NCBI GenBank assembly: GCA_041635475.1
Contig: JBFKVA010000002.1
Coordinates: forward strand, 39,417-103,416
DNA from: GCA-020352575 sp041635475
GTDB taxonomy: Bacteria; Actinomycetota; Acidimicrobiia; Spongiisociales; JAENVV01
Direction of reading: 5' to 3'
Length of the DNA stretch: 64,000 bases
Position 1 is the stretch's first letter. Each line of letters begins with the position of its first letter. Shown here piece after piece: positions 16,356 to 24,621 of this stretch. The translations under genes and the position numbers were made by a program. The notes below the pieces were generated by a model, which searched no databases, was not told the DNA's origin, and worked only from the letters and a program-made list of their open reading frames with translations.

Positions 16356-16361
16356 TATGGT
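16356..16361 (+). promoter_or_regulatory. Putative promoter -10 (TATGGT) of the candidate RNA
   Basis: TATGGT is the best TANNNT box before the structured region and would start transcription near 16367. No TTGACA-like -35 is visible 17-18 bases upstream, which together with the repeat at 16288-16317 hints at an activator-dependent promoter. Confidence 0.4.
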
Positions 16362-16366
16362 TCCCC

Positions 16367-16972
16367 CGTCGAACTCGGGAGACCGAGGGAGACCGCACCT
16401 CCCGGTGCTCCCTTCGGGGACGTCGGGAGTGGGACCGGCCCTCTGGGCGCATCGGCTTGCCGGGGCGACCGGAACGGACGGGACCGAACGGGTGGACGGC
16501 AAGGGCGCGAGCCCGTCGAAAGCCCGGCCTGAGGGCCTCGGCCCGACGGCATGAGCGCCGGACCGGCTCCTCGGAGCCACGGGCCGGATGCTCGGGGCGA
16601 TGCCGAGACGCACCGCCCGACCGCCGAGCGGCGACCGAAAGGAGACCGCACGGAGGATCCGCCCGGGGCGGATGGCTCGGACCGAGAGGAATGGGTCACC
16701 TGCACCAGCGGAGAAGCCCGGAAGGCGCTGGCAACGGTGTCGGAAGGGTTGGCCAGGCCACACGAGTGGTGAAGCCTGGGCCCTGACGGGGGCCCCTCCC
16801 GCAAGGGAGTGTCGACGGCGGTCGGCGAGGGCAGCACTTGGTGGCGGCCAAGAGTTGGGAGAAGGGCTGACGGGCCCCGAGACCCAGCGGCCGGAGGCCC
16901 AGCAATGGGCGGACGGCCCGGGAACCCCGAGAGGGTGGACGCTGCAAGGCGGAAGCTTCCTCGGGGTTTCCC
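16367..16972 (+). ncRNA. Candidate large structured non-coding RNA (about 600 nt)
   Basis: No frame here looks like protein, yet it is packed with local inverted repeats closed by stable RNA tetraloops. These include TCCC-TTCG-GGGA inside CTCCCG/CGGGAG (16399-16429), CTTGCCG/CGGCAAG (16456-16503), GGGC-GCGA-GCCC (16503-16514) and GGCTC-CTCG-GAGCC (16565-16578). Further along are ATCCGCC/GGCGGAT (16657-16673), CCAGGC/GCCTGG (16753-16779), CTCCC-GCAA-GGGAG (16796-16809) and GCCCA-GCAA-TGGGC (16897-16910) inside CGGGCC/GGCCCG. The plus strand is purine-rich with GNRA loops in the sense orientation, so I read it as plus-strand RNA. It lacks the RNase P core and a tRNA-like end, so it is neither rnpB nor ssrA. 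The family is unknown to me; the ends are approximate. Confidence 0.65.
16920..16972 (+). terminator. 3' hairpin of the candidate RNA
   Basis: GGGAACCCCGAG (16920-16931) pairs with CTCGGGGTTTCCC (16960-16972) over 12 base pairs with one bulged T; the loop contains the palindrome GGAAGCTTCC. It is the last structure before the ybaK promoter and may end the RNA, but there is no T-run. Confidence 0.4.
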
Positions 16973-16981
16973 GCGTGTGGA

Positions 16982-16987
16982 TAGCCT
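16982..16987 (+). promoter_or_regulatory. Leaderless promoter -10 (TAGCCT) of the ybaK-like gene
   Basis: TAGCCT ends eight bases before ATG 16996, so the ybaK-like gene has its own start rather than depending on the RNA upstream. Confidence 0.5.
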
Positions 16988-16995
16988 CCGGGAGG

Positions 16996-17484
16996 ATGGC
17001 ACCCGGCCGCACCCCCAACACCGCAGCCGTGCGCGTCCTGCGTTCGGCCGGGATCGCGTTCGAGCCGTTCGTCTACGCCTACGCCGCCCACGGGGGAACG
17101 CGACAGGTGTCGGAGCGGTTCGGGATCGACGAGCATGCCGTCATCAAGACGCTCATCGCCGAGGATGAATCCCGGACCCCGATGTGCGTGCTCATGCATG
17201 GCGACCACGAGGTCTCGTTGCGCGCCCTGGCCAGGGCACGGGCCGCCAAGAAGATCCGTCTGTGCACCACCGGGGCCGCGTCCCGCCATTCCGGGTACCT
17301 CATCGGGGGGATCTCGCCGCTCGGTCTGCGCACCCCGATGGACGTCCTGGTCGAGCACACGATCCTGGACCTCGAGCGGTCCTACGTCAACGGCGGTGCC
17401 AGGGGGTTCGTCGTCGGCCTGGCCACGTCGGATCTACTGTCGGTACTCCCCCACGTCGCGGTGGAGGTCGGCCTCCGCCGCTGA
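16996..17484 (+). CDS. ybaK: YbaK/EbsC-type Cys-tRNA(Pro) deacylase
   Basis: A 162-residue aminoacyl-tRNA editing protein that hydrolyses cysteine wrongly attached to tRNA-Pro. Supporting segments are PNTAAVRVLRSAGIAFEPF, then FGIDEHAVIKTLI with the conserved lysine, and HSGYLIGGISPLGLR, a hallmark of the family. ATG 16996 is chosen because TAGCCT lies eight bases upstream; GGGAGG directly abutting the ATG is too close to act as a ribosome binding site. A 136-residue N-terminal extension runs through the candidate RNA and is rejected. Its last 51 bases overlap the convergent GNAT gene. Confidence 0.9.
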   Translation: MAPGRTPNTAAVRVLRSAGIAFEPFVYAYAAHGGTRQVSERFGIDEHAVIKTLIAEDESRTPMCVLMHGDHEVSLRALARARAAKKIRLCTTGAASRHSGYLIGGISPLGLRTPMDVLVEHTILDLERSYVNGGARGFVVGLATSDLLSVLPHVAVEVGLRR

Positions 17485-18054
17485 TGCCTCTGCCATCGCG
17501 CGCAGGACCCCATGGAGGCGCGAGTCGCGGTACCTCGTCTCGGCCAGGGGCAGAGGAACGTGCAGGCGGGTCTCCTCGCCGTCGCGCGCCAGGGTGCCGC
17601 CCAGGTGCTCGAAGAGGTCGAGCATGGACTCGTTCTCCGACAGCACGTACGCGGTGAAGTACCGCACCCCGTTCTGCAGGGCGGTCTCGGCCAGGGCCTC
17701 GAGCAGGAAGGAGCCGACACCCTGGCCCTGCCACTCGTCCACCACCGTCACCGCGGCCTCCGCCACCTCTGGCCGGGTCGTGTCCCGCACGTACCGCGCC
17801 ACTCCGACCGGCTGCTCCTCGCCGTCCTCGAGCACCGTGGCCCCCCACGCGAAGTGATCGCGGTAGTCCAGTTCCGTCAGATAGCGAAGCTGGTCGTCGG
17901 GAAGGTCGGACACGATGGTGTGGAACCGGAAGAACCGCGACCGTTCGGAGAGGCGGGCAAGGCCGGCCCGCAGCAGGTCCTTGTCGCCCCTGCCGACCGG
18001 ACGGACCCGCAGTCGTGTCCCGGAAGGAAGGTCCACCTCGAGGGGTTCCGTCAT
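17434..18054 (-). CDS. GNAT-family N-acetyltransferase
   Basis: A 206-residue acetyltransferase. The acetyl-CoA-binding region is AVTVVDEWQGQGVGSFLLEA, with the Q/RxxGxG pattern, followed by YFTAYVLSENESMLDLFEH. The N-terminal LRVRPVGRGDKDLL resembles the GNAT domains attached to acyl-CoA synthetase-type or Pat protein acetylases, but no extra regulatory domain is present and the substrate is unknown. ATG 18054 is preferred over ATG 18060 because TAGCGT lies six bases before it. Confidence 0.85.
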   Translation of the reverse strand: MTEPLEVDLPSGTRLRVRPVGRGDKDLLRAGLARLSERSRFFRFHTIVSDLPDDQLRYLTELDYRDHFAWGATVLEDGEEQPVGVARYVRDTTRPEVAEAAVTVVDEWQGQGVGSFLLEALAETALQNGVRYFTAYVLSENESMLDLFEHLGGTLARDGEETRLHVPLPLAETRYRDSRLHGVLRAMAEASAAEADLHRDVGEYRQ

Positions 18055-18060
18055 ACGCAT

Positions 18061-18066
18061 ACGCTA
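18061..18066 (-). promoter_or_regulatory. Leaderless promoter -10 (TAGCGT) of the GNAT gene
   Basis: TAGCGT on the minus strand stands six bases before ATG 18054 and decides between two adjacent in-frame starts. Confidence 0.5.
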
Positions 18067-18121
18067 GGCCGGTCCCGCCCCTCCCCCGGTTCTTGTCACA
18101 CCCCCATGGCACAGTGGGTCC

Positions 18122-18229
18122 ATGACAACGATCGAACGCATCCTCGCCGATGGCGGCCTCCAGGTCACCGTGCTCCACGACGGGCCCAACGGTTGTCCGT
18201 GCTGCCCGCCGGAAGTCCTCGCCGCTTGA
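18122..18229 (+). CDS. Possible 35-residue protein with a GCPCCP motif
   Basis: A short frame starting MTTIERILADGGLQVTV and ending NGCPCCPPEVLAA, with three cysteines in CPCC. No family is recognised. A weak CACAGT box lies six bases before its ATG, the spacing used by leaderless genes here. It ends five bases before the TACCCT box of adnA. It may be a small metal-binding or leader protein, or chance; only its neat fit between the GNAT and adnA promoters supports it. Confidence 0.35.
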   Translation: MTTIERILADGGLQVTVLHDGPNGCPCCPPEVLAA

Positions 18230-18233
18230 GCGG

Positions 18234-18239
18234 TACCCT
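18234..18239 (+). promoter_or_regulatory. Promoter -10 (TACCCT) of adnA-adnB
   Basis: TACCCT puts the transcription start near 18246, between ATG 18250 and ATG 18265, leaving a leader of about 19 bases before ATG 18265, which has AGGA six bases upstream. Confidence 0.45.
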
Positions 18240-18264
18240 CCGTCCCGCCATGCCAGGACCCCCG

Positions 18265-21219
18265 ATGCACGTCGAGCCGGAGGACTGGAACGCGGCGCTC
18301 GCCGACGTGGAGGGCCCCCAGCTCGTCGTGGGTGGACCGGGGACGGGCAAGACCGAGTTCCTCGCCCGCCGGGCGCGCCACCTCATCGAGGCCCGGGAGG
18401 TATCGGGCGGACGGGTCCTCATGCTCACGTTCTCCCGGCGGGCGGCCGCCGACCTCAGGACCAGGGTGGCCGGCTCCCTGGCCCCCGACACGACACCACC
18501 TCGCGCCTCGACGTTCCACTCCCTGGCGTTTCGCATTCTCGAGACCCATGCCATGCGGGTCCTCGGGTGGTCGAGGATCCCGGCGCTCCTCACCGGGCCC
18601 GAGCACGTCGGGGTCGTACGACGTCTCCTGGCAGATGAGCACCCCGATGACTGGCCCGTCGGGTTCCGCGACATGCTCACCACCCGGACCTTCGCCAAGG
18701 AGGTGACCGACTTCCTGCTCCGGGCCGCGGAGCGTCGCCTCGGACCAGACGACATCGGACGGCGGGCCACCACCCGCGCCGACTGGCGAGCGCTTCCCGC
18801 GTTCATGGACCGGGTCGCCACGGCGCTCGACGCCAAGGGACGGATGGACTACGCCACGGTGCTCTCCTCTGCGATCTCGGTACTCGACGACCCCACCACC
18901 CAGGCTGCCCTCGCCGAGGAGTTCCGGTACGTCCTCGTCGACGAGTACCAGGACACCACCGATGCCCAGGCCGCCCTGCTCCATCGCCTCGTCGCCGGCC
19001 ACGGCAACCTCACCGTCACCGCCGACGTCGCTCAATCCATCTACTCGTTCCGCGGCGCCGACCTCCACAACGTGGAACGGTTCGCGACGACGTTTGCGGA
19101 TCTCGGCCCGGTCACGACCCGCACCCTCACGACGTCGTTCCGCGTGCCGTCCGCCATCCTCGGCGCGGCTCGCACCCTCGCCGTCTCCGACCTCCCCGGC
19201 GCGGCGGACGACGTCCGCCCGTCAGGGCCGGGCGGACGGGTGGACACGTACGTCTTCGACCAGCATTCGCATGAGGCCGAGTGGATCGCGGGCGAACTCG
19301 AACGACTCCACCTCGAGGAACGGATCCCGTACCGCCGCATGGCGGTGCTAGTGCGGACGAAGCGGCGCCTCCTCCCCGAGCTCTCCCGGGCGCTCGAGCG
19401 GCGTGGGATCCCTCATGAGCGGCCCGACGCCAGGCTCATCGACCACCCTGCGATCCGGGTGGTCGTCGACCTGGTCGAGCTGGCCGTGGGAACCGGCACC
19501 GCCGAGGACGACGAGCGCAGCCTTCGCCGGTTCCTCCTGGGTCCGCTGGCCGGCGTGCCGCTCGGCGTCGAACGCGGCATCGTCCGGGCACTTCACCGGG
19601 GTGAGGTGGGCCGCGACGACCTCATTCGGCGCCATGTGCCCGACGGTGGCCCCATCGCCGACCTCCTCGCCGATCCCCGCTGGGCGACCACCGGGTCTGC
19701 CGAGGATGGCTTCTGGCACGCCTGGACCAGTCTTCCCCAATGGATCCGACTGGCGCTCGATCCCGCCCGGGACGACTTCCGGGTCGCCTGGTCTTCGTTC
19801 TCCCAGGTCCTCGGCCGCCTGGCCGAACGCGATCCCGACATCTCGCTGCGCGAGTTCCTCCACCTGGCCGGCCGTGACGAGTTCGAGGCCAGCCCTCTCC
19901 TTCGCTACTCGTCGGACGCCGACCGCCTGACACTCACGACCCTCCACGCGGCGAAGGGGCTGGAGTTCGAGGTGGTCATCATCGCGGACGCCGTTGACGG
20001 GGTCCTCCCGGACCTGCGTCGGAGCTACTCGCTGCTCAACACGAACCAACTCCACCCCGACCAGCAGGGAACGGCCCAAGCGCTCCGGTTCCGGGTCGAG
20101 GAGGAACGACGACTCGCCTACACGGCCATGACGAGGGCGACGACCCGCGTCGTGTGGACGGCCACCGGGGCCGGGATCGAGGAGACCGACGAGCGGCCCA
20201 GTCGCTTCATGTACGACATCGAGGGTGCCCCTCACCTCGGCCCACCGGTTCCGCGCGCCGGGCCCCCGGTCACAGGACTCGAAGCCGAGGCCCTCCTCCG
20301 ACGGACGGTGTCCGACCCACTGGCCGCCCCGGCCGCCCGGCTGGCGGCCCTCCACGTGCTCGTCGACCGTCCACACCCGGCGCTGCGTCCGATCGAGTCG
20401 TTCGCCGGGGTCCGCCCCCGGGGGCCCGACCACGGACTCGTGCCCGACCAGGCCACGTTCTCGCCGTCGCAGGCAGCCGCCTTCGACTCATGTCCCCGCC
20501 AGTACGCATTCGGTCGCCACCTGGGAATCGGTGACGAACCATCCGTCTACATGCACCAGGGCTCACTCATCCATCGGGTGGCCGAGATCCTCGATCGTCG
20601 AGTCCTGGACGACCCCGACCACGAACCGACCGTGGCCGAAGCCCTGGCGGTCCTGGACGAGGTGTTCGATCCGGCCGAGTTCGGAGGCGGGCCGTGGGCC
20701 GAGGCCTGGCGACGGCGCGCTGCCGACACGATCACCAAGCTCTTGGAACTCGCCCCCCAGGAAGGACGCGTCCTCCTGGTCGAACACAGTCTGGCCATGC
20801 GGCTGTCCGGCGAGACCTGGCGGGGACGAGCAGACAGGATCGAACGACTGCCCGGCGGGGGGTTGCGCATCGTTGACTACAAGACGACCGGACAGGTGGC
20901 GAAGGTCGACGAGGCCGCCGGGTCCCTCCAGCTCGGCTTCTACGTCCTGGCGGCGTCCCAGGATCCCACCGTCACCGACCTCGGAACCATCGACGGCGCG
21001 GAACTCTGGTACCCGGCGGCACCCCCGCTCAAGAGGGGCTTTCCCACTCGCCGGCTCGACATGGACCTCGTCCCCCTCATCAGGGAGCGCCTCGTCGAGA
21101 TCGCCCGGGCCGTTCGGGCCGAGGAGTTCCCACCCATCGTCAGCTCCCGGTGCCGGTCGTGCCGGGTTCGCCTTCTCTGCGACGAATGGCCCGAGGGGGA
21201 GGACGCCTTCACCCCATGA
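18265..21219 (+). CDS. adnA: UvrD-like helicase / RecB-like nuclease, AdnA-type
   Basis: A 984-residue protein of the actinobacterial end-resection motor AdnAB. The helicase half has Walker A GGPGTGKTEF near residue 25, DEYQDT near 227, SIYSFRGAD, TTLHAAKGLEFEVV and LAYTAMTRAT. The C-terminal nuclease has a cysteine in AAFDSCPRQYAF, RGRADRIE, VDYKTTGQ and the cysteine cluster CRSCRVRLLC, which with the first Cys forms a 4Fe-4S staple. Both motor and nuclease motifs look intact. ATG 18265 (AGGA) is preferred; ATG 18250 is the alternative. Its stop overlaps adnB as ATGA, so the subunits are probably made together. Confidence 0.87.
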   Translation: MHVEPEDWNAALADVEGPQLVVGGPGTGKTEFLARRARHLIEAREVSGGRVLMLTFSRRAAADLRTRVAGSLAPDTTPPRASTFHSLAFRILETHAMRVLGWSRIPALLTGPEHVGVVRRLLADEHPDDWPVGFRDMLTTRTFAKEVTDFLLRAAERRLGPDDIGRRATTRADWRALPAFMDRVATALDAKGRMDYATVLSSAISVLDDPTTQAALAEEFRYVLVDEYQDTTDAQAALLHRLVAGHGNLTVTADVAQSIYSFRGADLHNVERFATTFADLGPVTTRTLTTSFRVPSAILGAARTLAVSDLPGAADDVRPSGPGGRVDTYVFDQHSHEAEWIAGELERLHLEERIPYRRMAVLVRTKRRLLPELSRALERRGIPHERPDARLIDHPAIRVVVDLVELAVGTGTAEDDERSLRRFLLGPLAGVPLGVERGIVRALHRGEVGRDDLIRRHVPDGGPIADLLADPRWATTGSAEDGFWHAWTSLPQWIRLALDPARDDFRVAWSSFSQVLGRLAERDPDISLREFLHLAGRDEFEASPLLRYSSDADRLTLTTLHAAKGLEFEVVIIADAVDGVLPDLRRSYSLLNTNQLHPDQQGTAQALRFRVEEERRLAYTAMTRATTRVVWTATGAGIEETDERPSRFMYDIEGAPHLGPPVPRAGPPVTGLEAEALLRRTVSDPLAAPAARLAALHVLVDRPHPALRPIESFAGVRPRGPDHGLVPDQATFSPSQAAAFDSCPRQYAFGRHLGIGDEPSVYMHQGSLIHRVAEILDRRVLDDPDHEPTVAEALAVLDEVFDPAEFGGGPWAEAWRRRAADTITKLLELAPQEGRVLLVEHSLAMRLSGETWRGRADRIERLPGGGLRIVDYKTTGQVAKVDEAAGSLQLGFYVLAASQDPTVTDLGTIDGAELWYPAAPPLKRGFPTRRLDMDLVPLIRERLVEIARAVRAEEFPPIVSSRCRSCRVRLLCDEWPEGEDAFTP

Positions 21220-24200
21220 CGTTCGTTCCCACCGCCGAGCAATCGAAGGTCCTGGCGGCCCAGCCGCCACTCCGGATCGCGGCCGGGGCGGGTACCGGCA
21301 AGACAGCCACGATCACGAGGGCAATCGTCGAACGAGTGCGCGACGGGAAGGTCCAGGCGGACCAGGTGCTGGGCATCACGTTCACCAACAAGGCGGCCGC
21401 GGAACTGGCCGGTCGCGTTCGGGCCGAGTTGGACGGCTCGACACCGATCGGCGTCGAGGCCGACATCCACACCTACCACGGGTTCGCCCATCGCCTCCTG
21501 GCCGAGTTCGGGCCACTCATCGGGGTCGAGCGCGACCTCACCGTCATCAGCCCGACCTACTCCCGCCAGATCCTCATCGACGCCATCACGTCCGGTGGTC
21601 CGTACGACCATCTACCCCTCCACAATCGGCGCCACCTCGTGCCGGACCTCGCCCGCCTGGCCGGGGCGCTCGGCGACAACCTCCACACCGCCGACACGCT
21701 CCTGGCCAATCCGATCGAGGACGACGTCGACCGGCTTCGCCACGAGATGGCCGAGGTCCTGGCCCGGTTCGAGCGTGAAAAGGAGCGGCTCGAGGTCCTC
21801 GACTATCCCGACCTGCTGCGCCTGGCCCATCGGCTGCTCACGCACCATCCGGCGGTCGTGTCCGAACTCCGGGATCGGTACCGCCTCGTCCTGCTCGATG
21901 AGTACCAGGACACCTCACCGGCCCAACGGATGCTGCTCCAGGCCGCGTTCGGGGGCGGGTTCCCGGTGATCGCCGTGGGCGACGCCGACCAGACCATCTA
22001 CGAATGGAGAGGGGCGACGCTCGAGAACTTCGCCGACTTCCCCACCCACTTCCCGACGGCGGCCGGGACCCCGGCACCCTCCTTGCCGCTTTCTCTCAAC
22101 CGGCGGTCGGGACAGTTGATCCTCGAGGTGGCAAACCGGCTCCGGTCCCACATCGACAAGTCGACGCGGCAGGACCTGACCCCGATCCCGGGTGCGCCCG
22201 TGGCCACCGTCACGGCGTCGTGGTACCGGACTGCCCGCACCGAGGCGGATGGGATCGCCGACCTCCTCACCGGTGCCCACGACGAGGGCATCCCATGGCG
22301 GTCGATGGCCGTGCTCTTCCGCAAGAACGCCGACATCTCCCTCGTTCGCCAGGCCCTGGGGAGAGCCGAGATCCCGGCCGAGGTGGCCAGCATCGGAGGG
22401 CTGCTCGAGATCCCCGAGATCGTCGAGGTCCATGCCTGGCTCCGAGTCCTCGACGACCCCGGCGATTCCGCTGCGTTCGCACGGCTCATGTTGGGCAGCC
22501 GCTACCGACTCGGTATGGCCGACCTTCGACCACTCCGGGAGTGGGCCCGCCGTCCGGACGAGGATGAGTGGGGACCGCCGGTGAGCCCCCTCGAGGCAAT
22601 CGACCACGTCGATCTCATCACCGACCTGTCGCCCGGGGCGGCCGCCGCCCTCCTCGACTTCCGCGCCCTCTACCGGCACCTCCTCGAAGCCGCCCAAGGG
22701 GTCAGCCTCGTCGAGCTCGTGCGCCGCGTGCTTGACGCCCTGGGGGCGTGGAGGGAGATCGAAGCCCTCCCGGCGGTCCAGGCCTTGTCGACCCGACTCA
22801 ACGTGTACCGGTTCCTCGACCTCGCCGAGTCGTGGAGTCCACTCGAGGGGCGGCCGTCGCTCCCCGCGTTCCTCGACCACCTCGACCTCATGGCCGAGGA
22901 CCAGACGGAGGAACTCGACACCGCCCGCATCTCGACGGAGGACGCGGTGACCCTCCTGACCATCCACCGAGCCAAGGGCCTGGAATGGGACGTCGTGTGT
23001 GTCCCCAACGTCACCGACCGCACCTTCCCGGCCGGCATTCAGCGCACCGAGGACCCGTTCCTGTTCGCCCAGGAACTCCCCTTCGACCATCGGCTCGACC
23101 GATCATCACTCCCACCGATCACCGCCGCGATGGATCCCTCCGAACGCCGACGCCTCATGCGGGCGAGGCATGAGGCCCAGGAGTGGCGACTCGCCTACGT
23201 CGCGGCTACGCGGGCCAAGCTCGCCCTCCACGTCTCGGGGAGCTTCTGGTACGGCGTTCCCGAGCCCCTCAAGACACCCAAGAAGCCATCGGCGATCTTC
23301 GAAGCCGTTGCCACGGTGCCCGGGGTCGACGCCCGGGTCCTGGCCACCGAACCCGGTGACCGCCCCGTTTCCCTCCGACCCACTCCCGAACCGGGGGGCC
23401 CGGATCCGCTCTTCGGCCCCGAAGGATGGACGTCGGGAGCCCGGGCTGCCATCGCTCGTCCGGGCAGCCTCCGCGACATGGCGGGCACCCTCGGCGTCGC
23501 CAAGGAATACGATCGGGCCGTGAGCGACTTCCACGACATGCTGTTCGCGCTCCCCGAGGCTCCCGACGACGAGGCCCCGGTCAAGCTCACGTCGGTGTCG
23601 GTGACCGGGCTCGTCACGTATCGACGGTGCCCGAAGCAGTTCTACTGGAGCGAGGTGGACCGACTGCCGCGACGGCCGTCCCGGGCGGCTCGCCGGGGCA
23701 TCGAGGTCCATCGCCGCATCGAGCTCCACCATTCCGGGGCGGTCCCCATGGAGGATCTCGAGGCCACGGAGTACGACGACCCGGGCACCGGGGTCCCGGG
23801 ATCCGCTCCGTTCGAGGCCTTCCTCGCCTCCCCCTACGCCGGTCGGCGCCCGTTCCTCGTCGAGACTCCATTCGAGCTGCGAATGGGAGCCGGCAGCATT
23901 CGCGGCCGGGTCGACGCGGTGTACGAATCCGATGGCTGGGAGATCGTCGACTTCAAGTCCGGCCGGCCGTCCGCTGACCCGACGATCGAGGTCCAGTTGG
24001 AGGCATACGCCCTGGCGGCCGACGCCGGCGCCCTCGCCGTGGGCCGACCACACAAGATCTCCGTGACGTTCGTCTTCCTCGGCGACGGTTTCGAACAGCG
24101 AACCCAGGTGGTCGATGCGGCCTGGCTCGAACGGGCTCGGGCGTCGGTGGAGGGAATCCTGCACTGCATCGACGGCGAGGAATTCGAGCCTCGCCCGTCC

Positions 24201-24263
24201 TCGTATTGCACCACGTGCGATTTCCTGCGATTCTGTGAGGAGGGTTCGGCATGGGAGCAGTAG
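21216..24263 (+). CDS. adnB: UvrD-like helicase / RecB-like nuclease, AdnB-type
   Basis: A 1015-residue partner of the preceding protein. The helicase part shows GAGTGKTATITRAI near residue 25, LLDEYQDTSPAQ near 228, DADQTIYEWRGA, LLTIHRAKGLEWDVV and LAYVAATRAK. The nuclease part has RCPKQFYWSE near 804, GIEVHRRIE, RGRVDAVYE, EIVDFKSGRP and a final cluster YCTTCDFLRFC. In mycobacteria the two subunits form a heterodimer that unwinds and trims DNA ends before recombination, with AdnB as lead motor. GGGGGAGGA lies shortly before ATG 21216, which overlaps the adnA stop. Confidence 0.88.
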   Translation: MTFVPTAEQSKVLAAQPPLRIAAGAGTGKTATITRAIVERVRDGKVQADQVLGITFTNKAAAELAGRVRAELDGSTPIGVEADIHTYHGFAHRLLAEFGPLIGVERDLTVISPTYSRQILIDAITSGGPYDHLPLHNRRHLVPDLARLAGALGDNLHTADTLLANPIEDDVDRLRHEMAEVLARFEREKERLEVLDYPDLLRLAHRLLTHHPAVVSELRDRYRLVLLDEYQDTSPAQRMLLQAAFGGGFPVIAVGDADQTIYEWRGATLENFADFPTHFPTAAGTPAPSLPLSLNRRSGQLILEVANRLRSHIDKSTRQDLTPIPGAPVATVTASWYRTARTEADGIADLLTGAHDEGIPWRSMAVLFRKNADISLVRQALGRAEIPAEVASIGGLLEIPEIVEVHAWLRVLDDPGDSAAFARLMLGSRYRLGMADLRPLREWARRPDEDEWGPPVSPLEAIDHVDLITDLSPGAAAALLDFRALYRHLLEAAQGVSLVELVRRVLDALGAWREIEALPAVQALSTRLNVYRFLDLAESWSPLEGRPSLPAFLDHLDLMAEDQTEELDTARISTEDAVTLLTIHRAKGLEWDVVCVPNVTDRTFPAGIQRTEDPFLFAQELPFDHRLDRSSLPPITAAMDPSERRRLMRARHEAQEWRLAYVAATRAKLALHVSGSFWYGVPEPLKTPKKPSAIFEAVATVPGVDARVLATEPGDRPVSLRPTPEPGGPDPLFGPEGWTSGARAAIARPGSLRDMAGTLGVAKEYDRAVSDFHDMLFALPEAPDDEAPVKLTSVSVTGLVTYRRCPKQFYWSEVDRLPRRPSRAARRGIEVHRRIELHHSGAVPMEDLEATEYDDPGTGVPGSAPFEAFLASPYAGRRPFLVETPFELRMGAGSIRGRVDAVYESDGWEIVDFKSGRPSADPTIEVQLEAYALAADAGALAVGRPHKISVTFVFLGDGFEQRTQVVDAAWLERARASVEGILHCIDGEEFEPRPSSYCTTCDFLRFCEEGSAWEQ

Positions 24264-24270
24264 GAGTGGC

Positions 24271-24621
24271 ATGGACATCCTCATCCCAGAAGCACTACTC
24301 GTCGGCCTGGCGGCAGGCCTGCTCCTGCGGAAAGCCGTCGGCTACCTCACGATTCCCGTCGTCGGCCTCGGCATGGGTGTGTTCTGGGCGGCACGCCACG
24401 CAGGGGACATCAGCAGCGGGACCGCGGACATCTTCGACAACGCCGCTCCCGAACTGATCGCCGACACCGCGCTGAAGTTCGGCCTCGCCGCGGTGCAGGC
24501 GGCCCTCGCCTCCTGGGCCGCGATCGCGTCGCTCAACTACCTCGTCGCCCGGGCCGCCAATCGACGAGCGCTCCGGGCGATCAAACCACCCGACCGTGAG
24601 ACGCCTCGACGACGAGTGTGA
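24271..24621 (+). CDS. Small membrane protein
   Basis: A 116-residue protein with hydrophobic segments near residues 8-25, 28-42 and 67-90, and a basic tail RAANRRALRAIKPPDRETP. No domain is recognised. AGGAG lies six bases before ATG 24271 and it starts seven bases after adnB, so it is the third gene of that transcript. Its last 41 bases overlap the 3' end of the convergent dtd gene. Confidence 0.65.
   Translation: MDILIPEALLVGLAAGLLLRKAVGYLTIPVVGLGMGVFWAARHAGDISSGTADIFDNAAPELIADTALKFGLAAVQAALASWAAIASLNYLVARAANRRALRAIKPPDRETPRRRV

Noticed and set aside
16137..16995. RNase P RNA or tmRNA
   Set aside because: No GAGGAAAGTCC-like core, no ACAGAA region and no TTCGAATCC/CCA-type tRNA-like end; structure is present but neither family fits.
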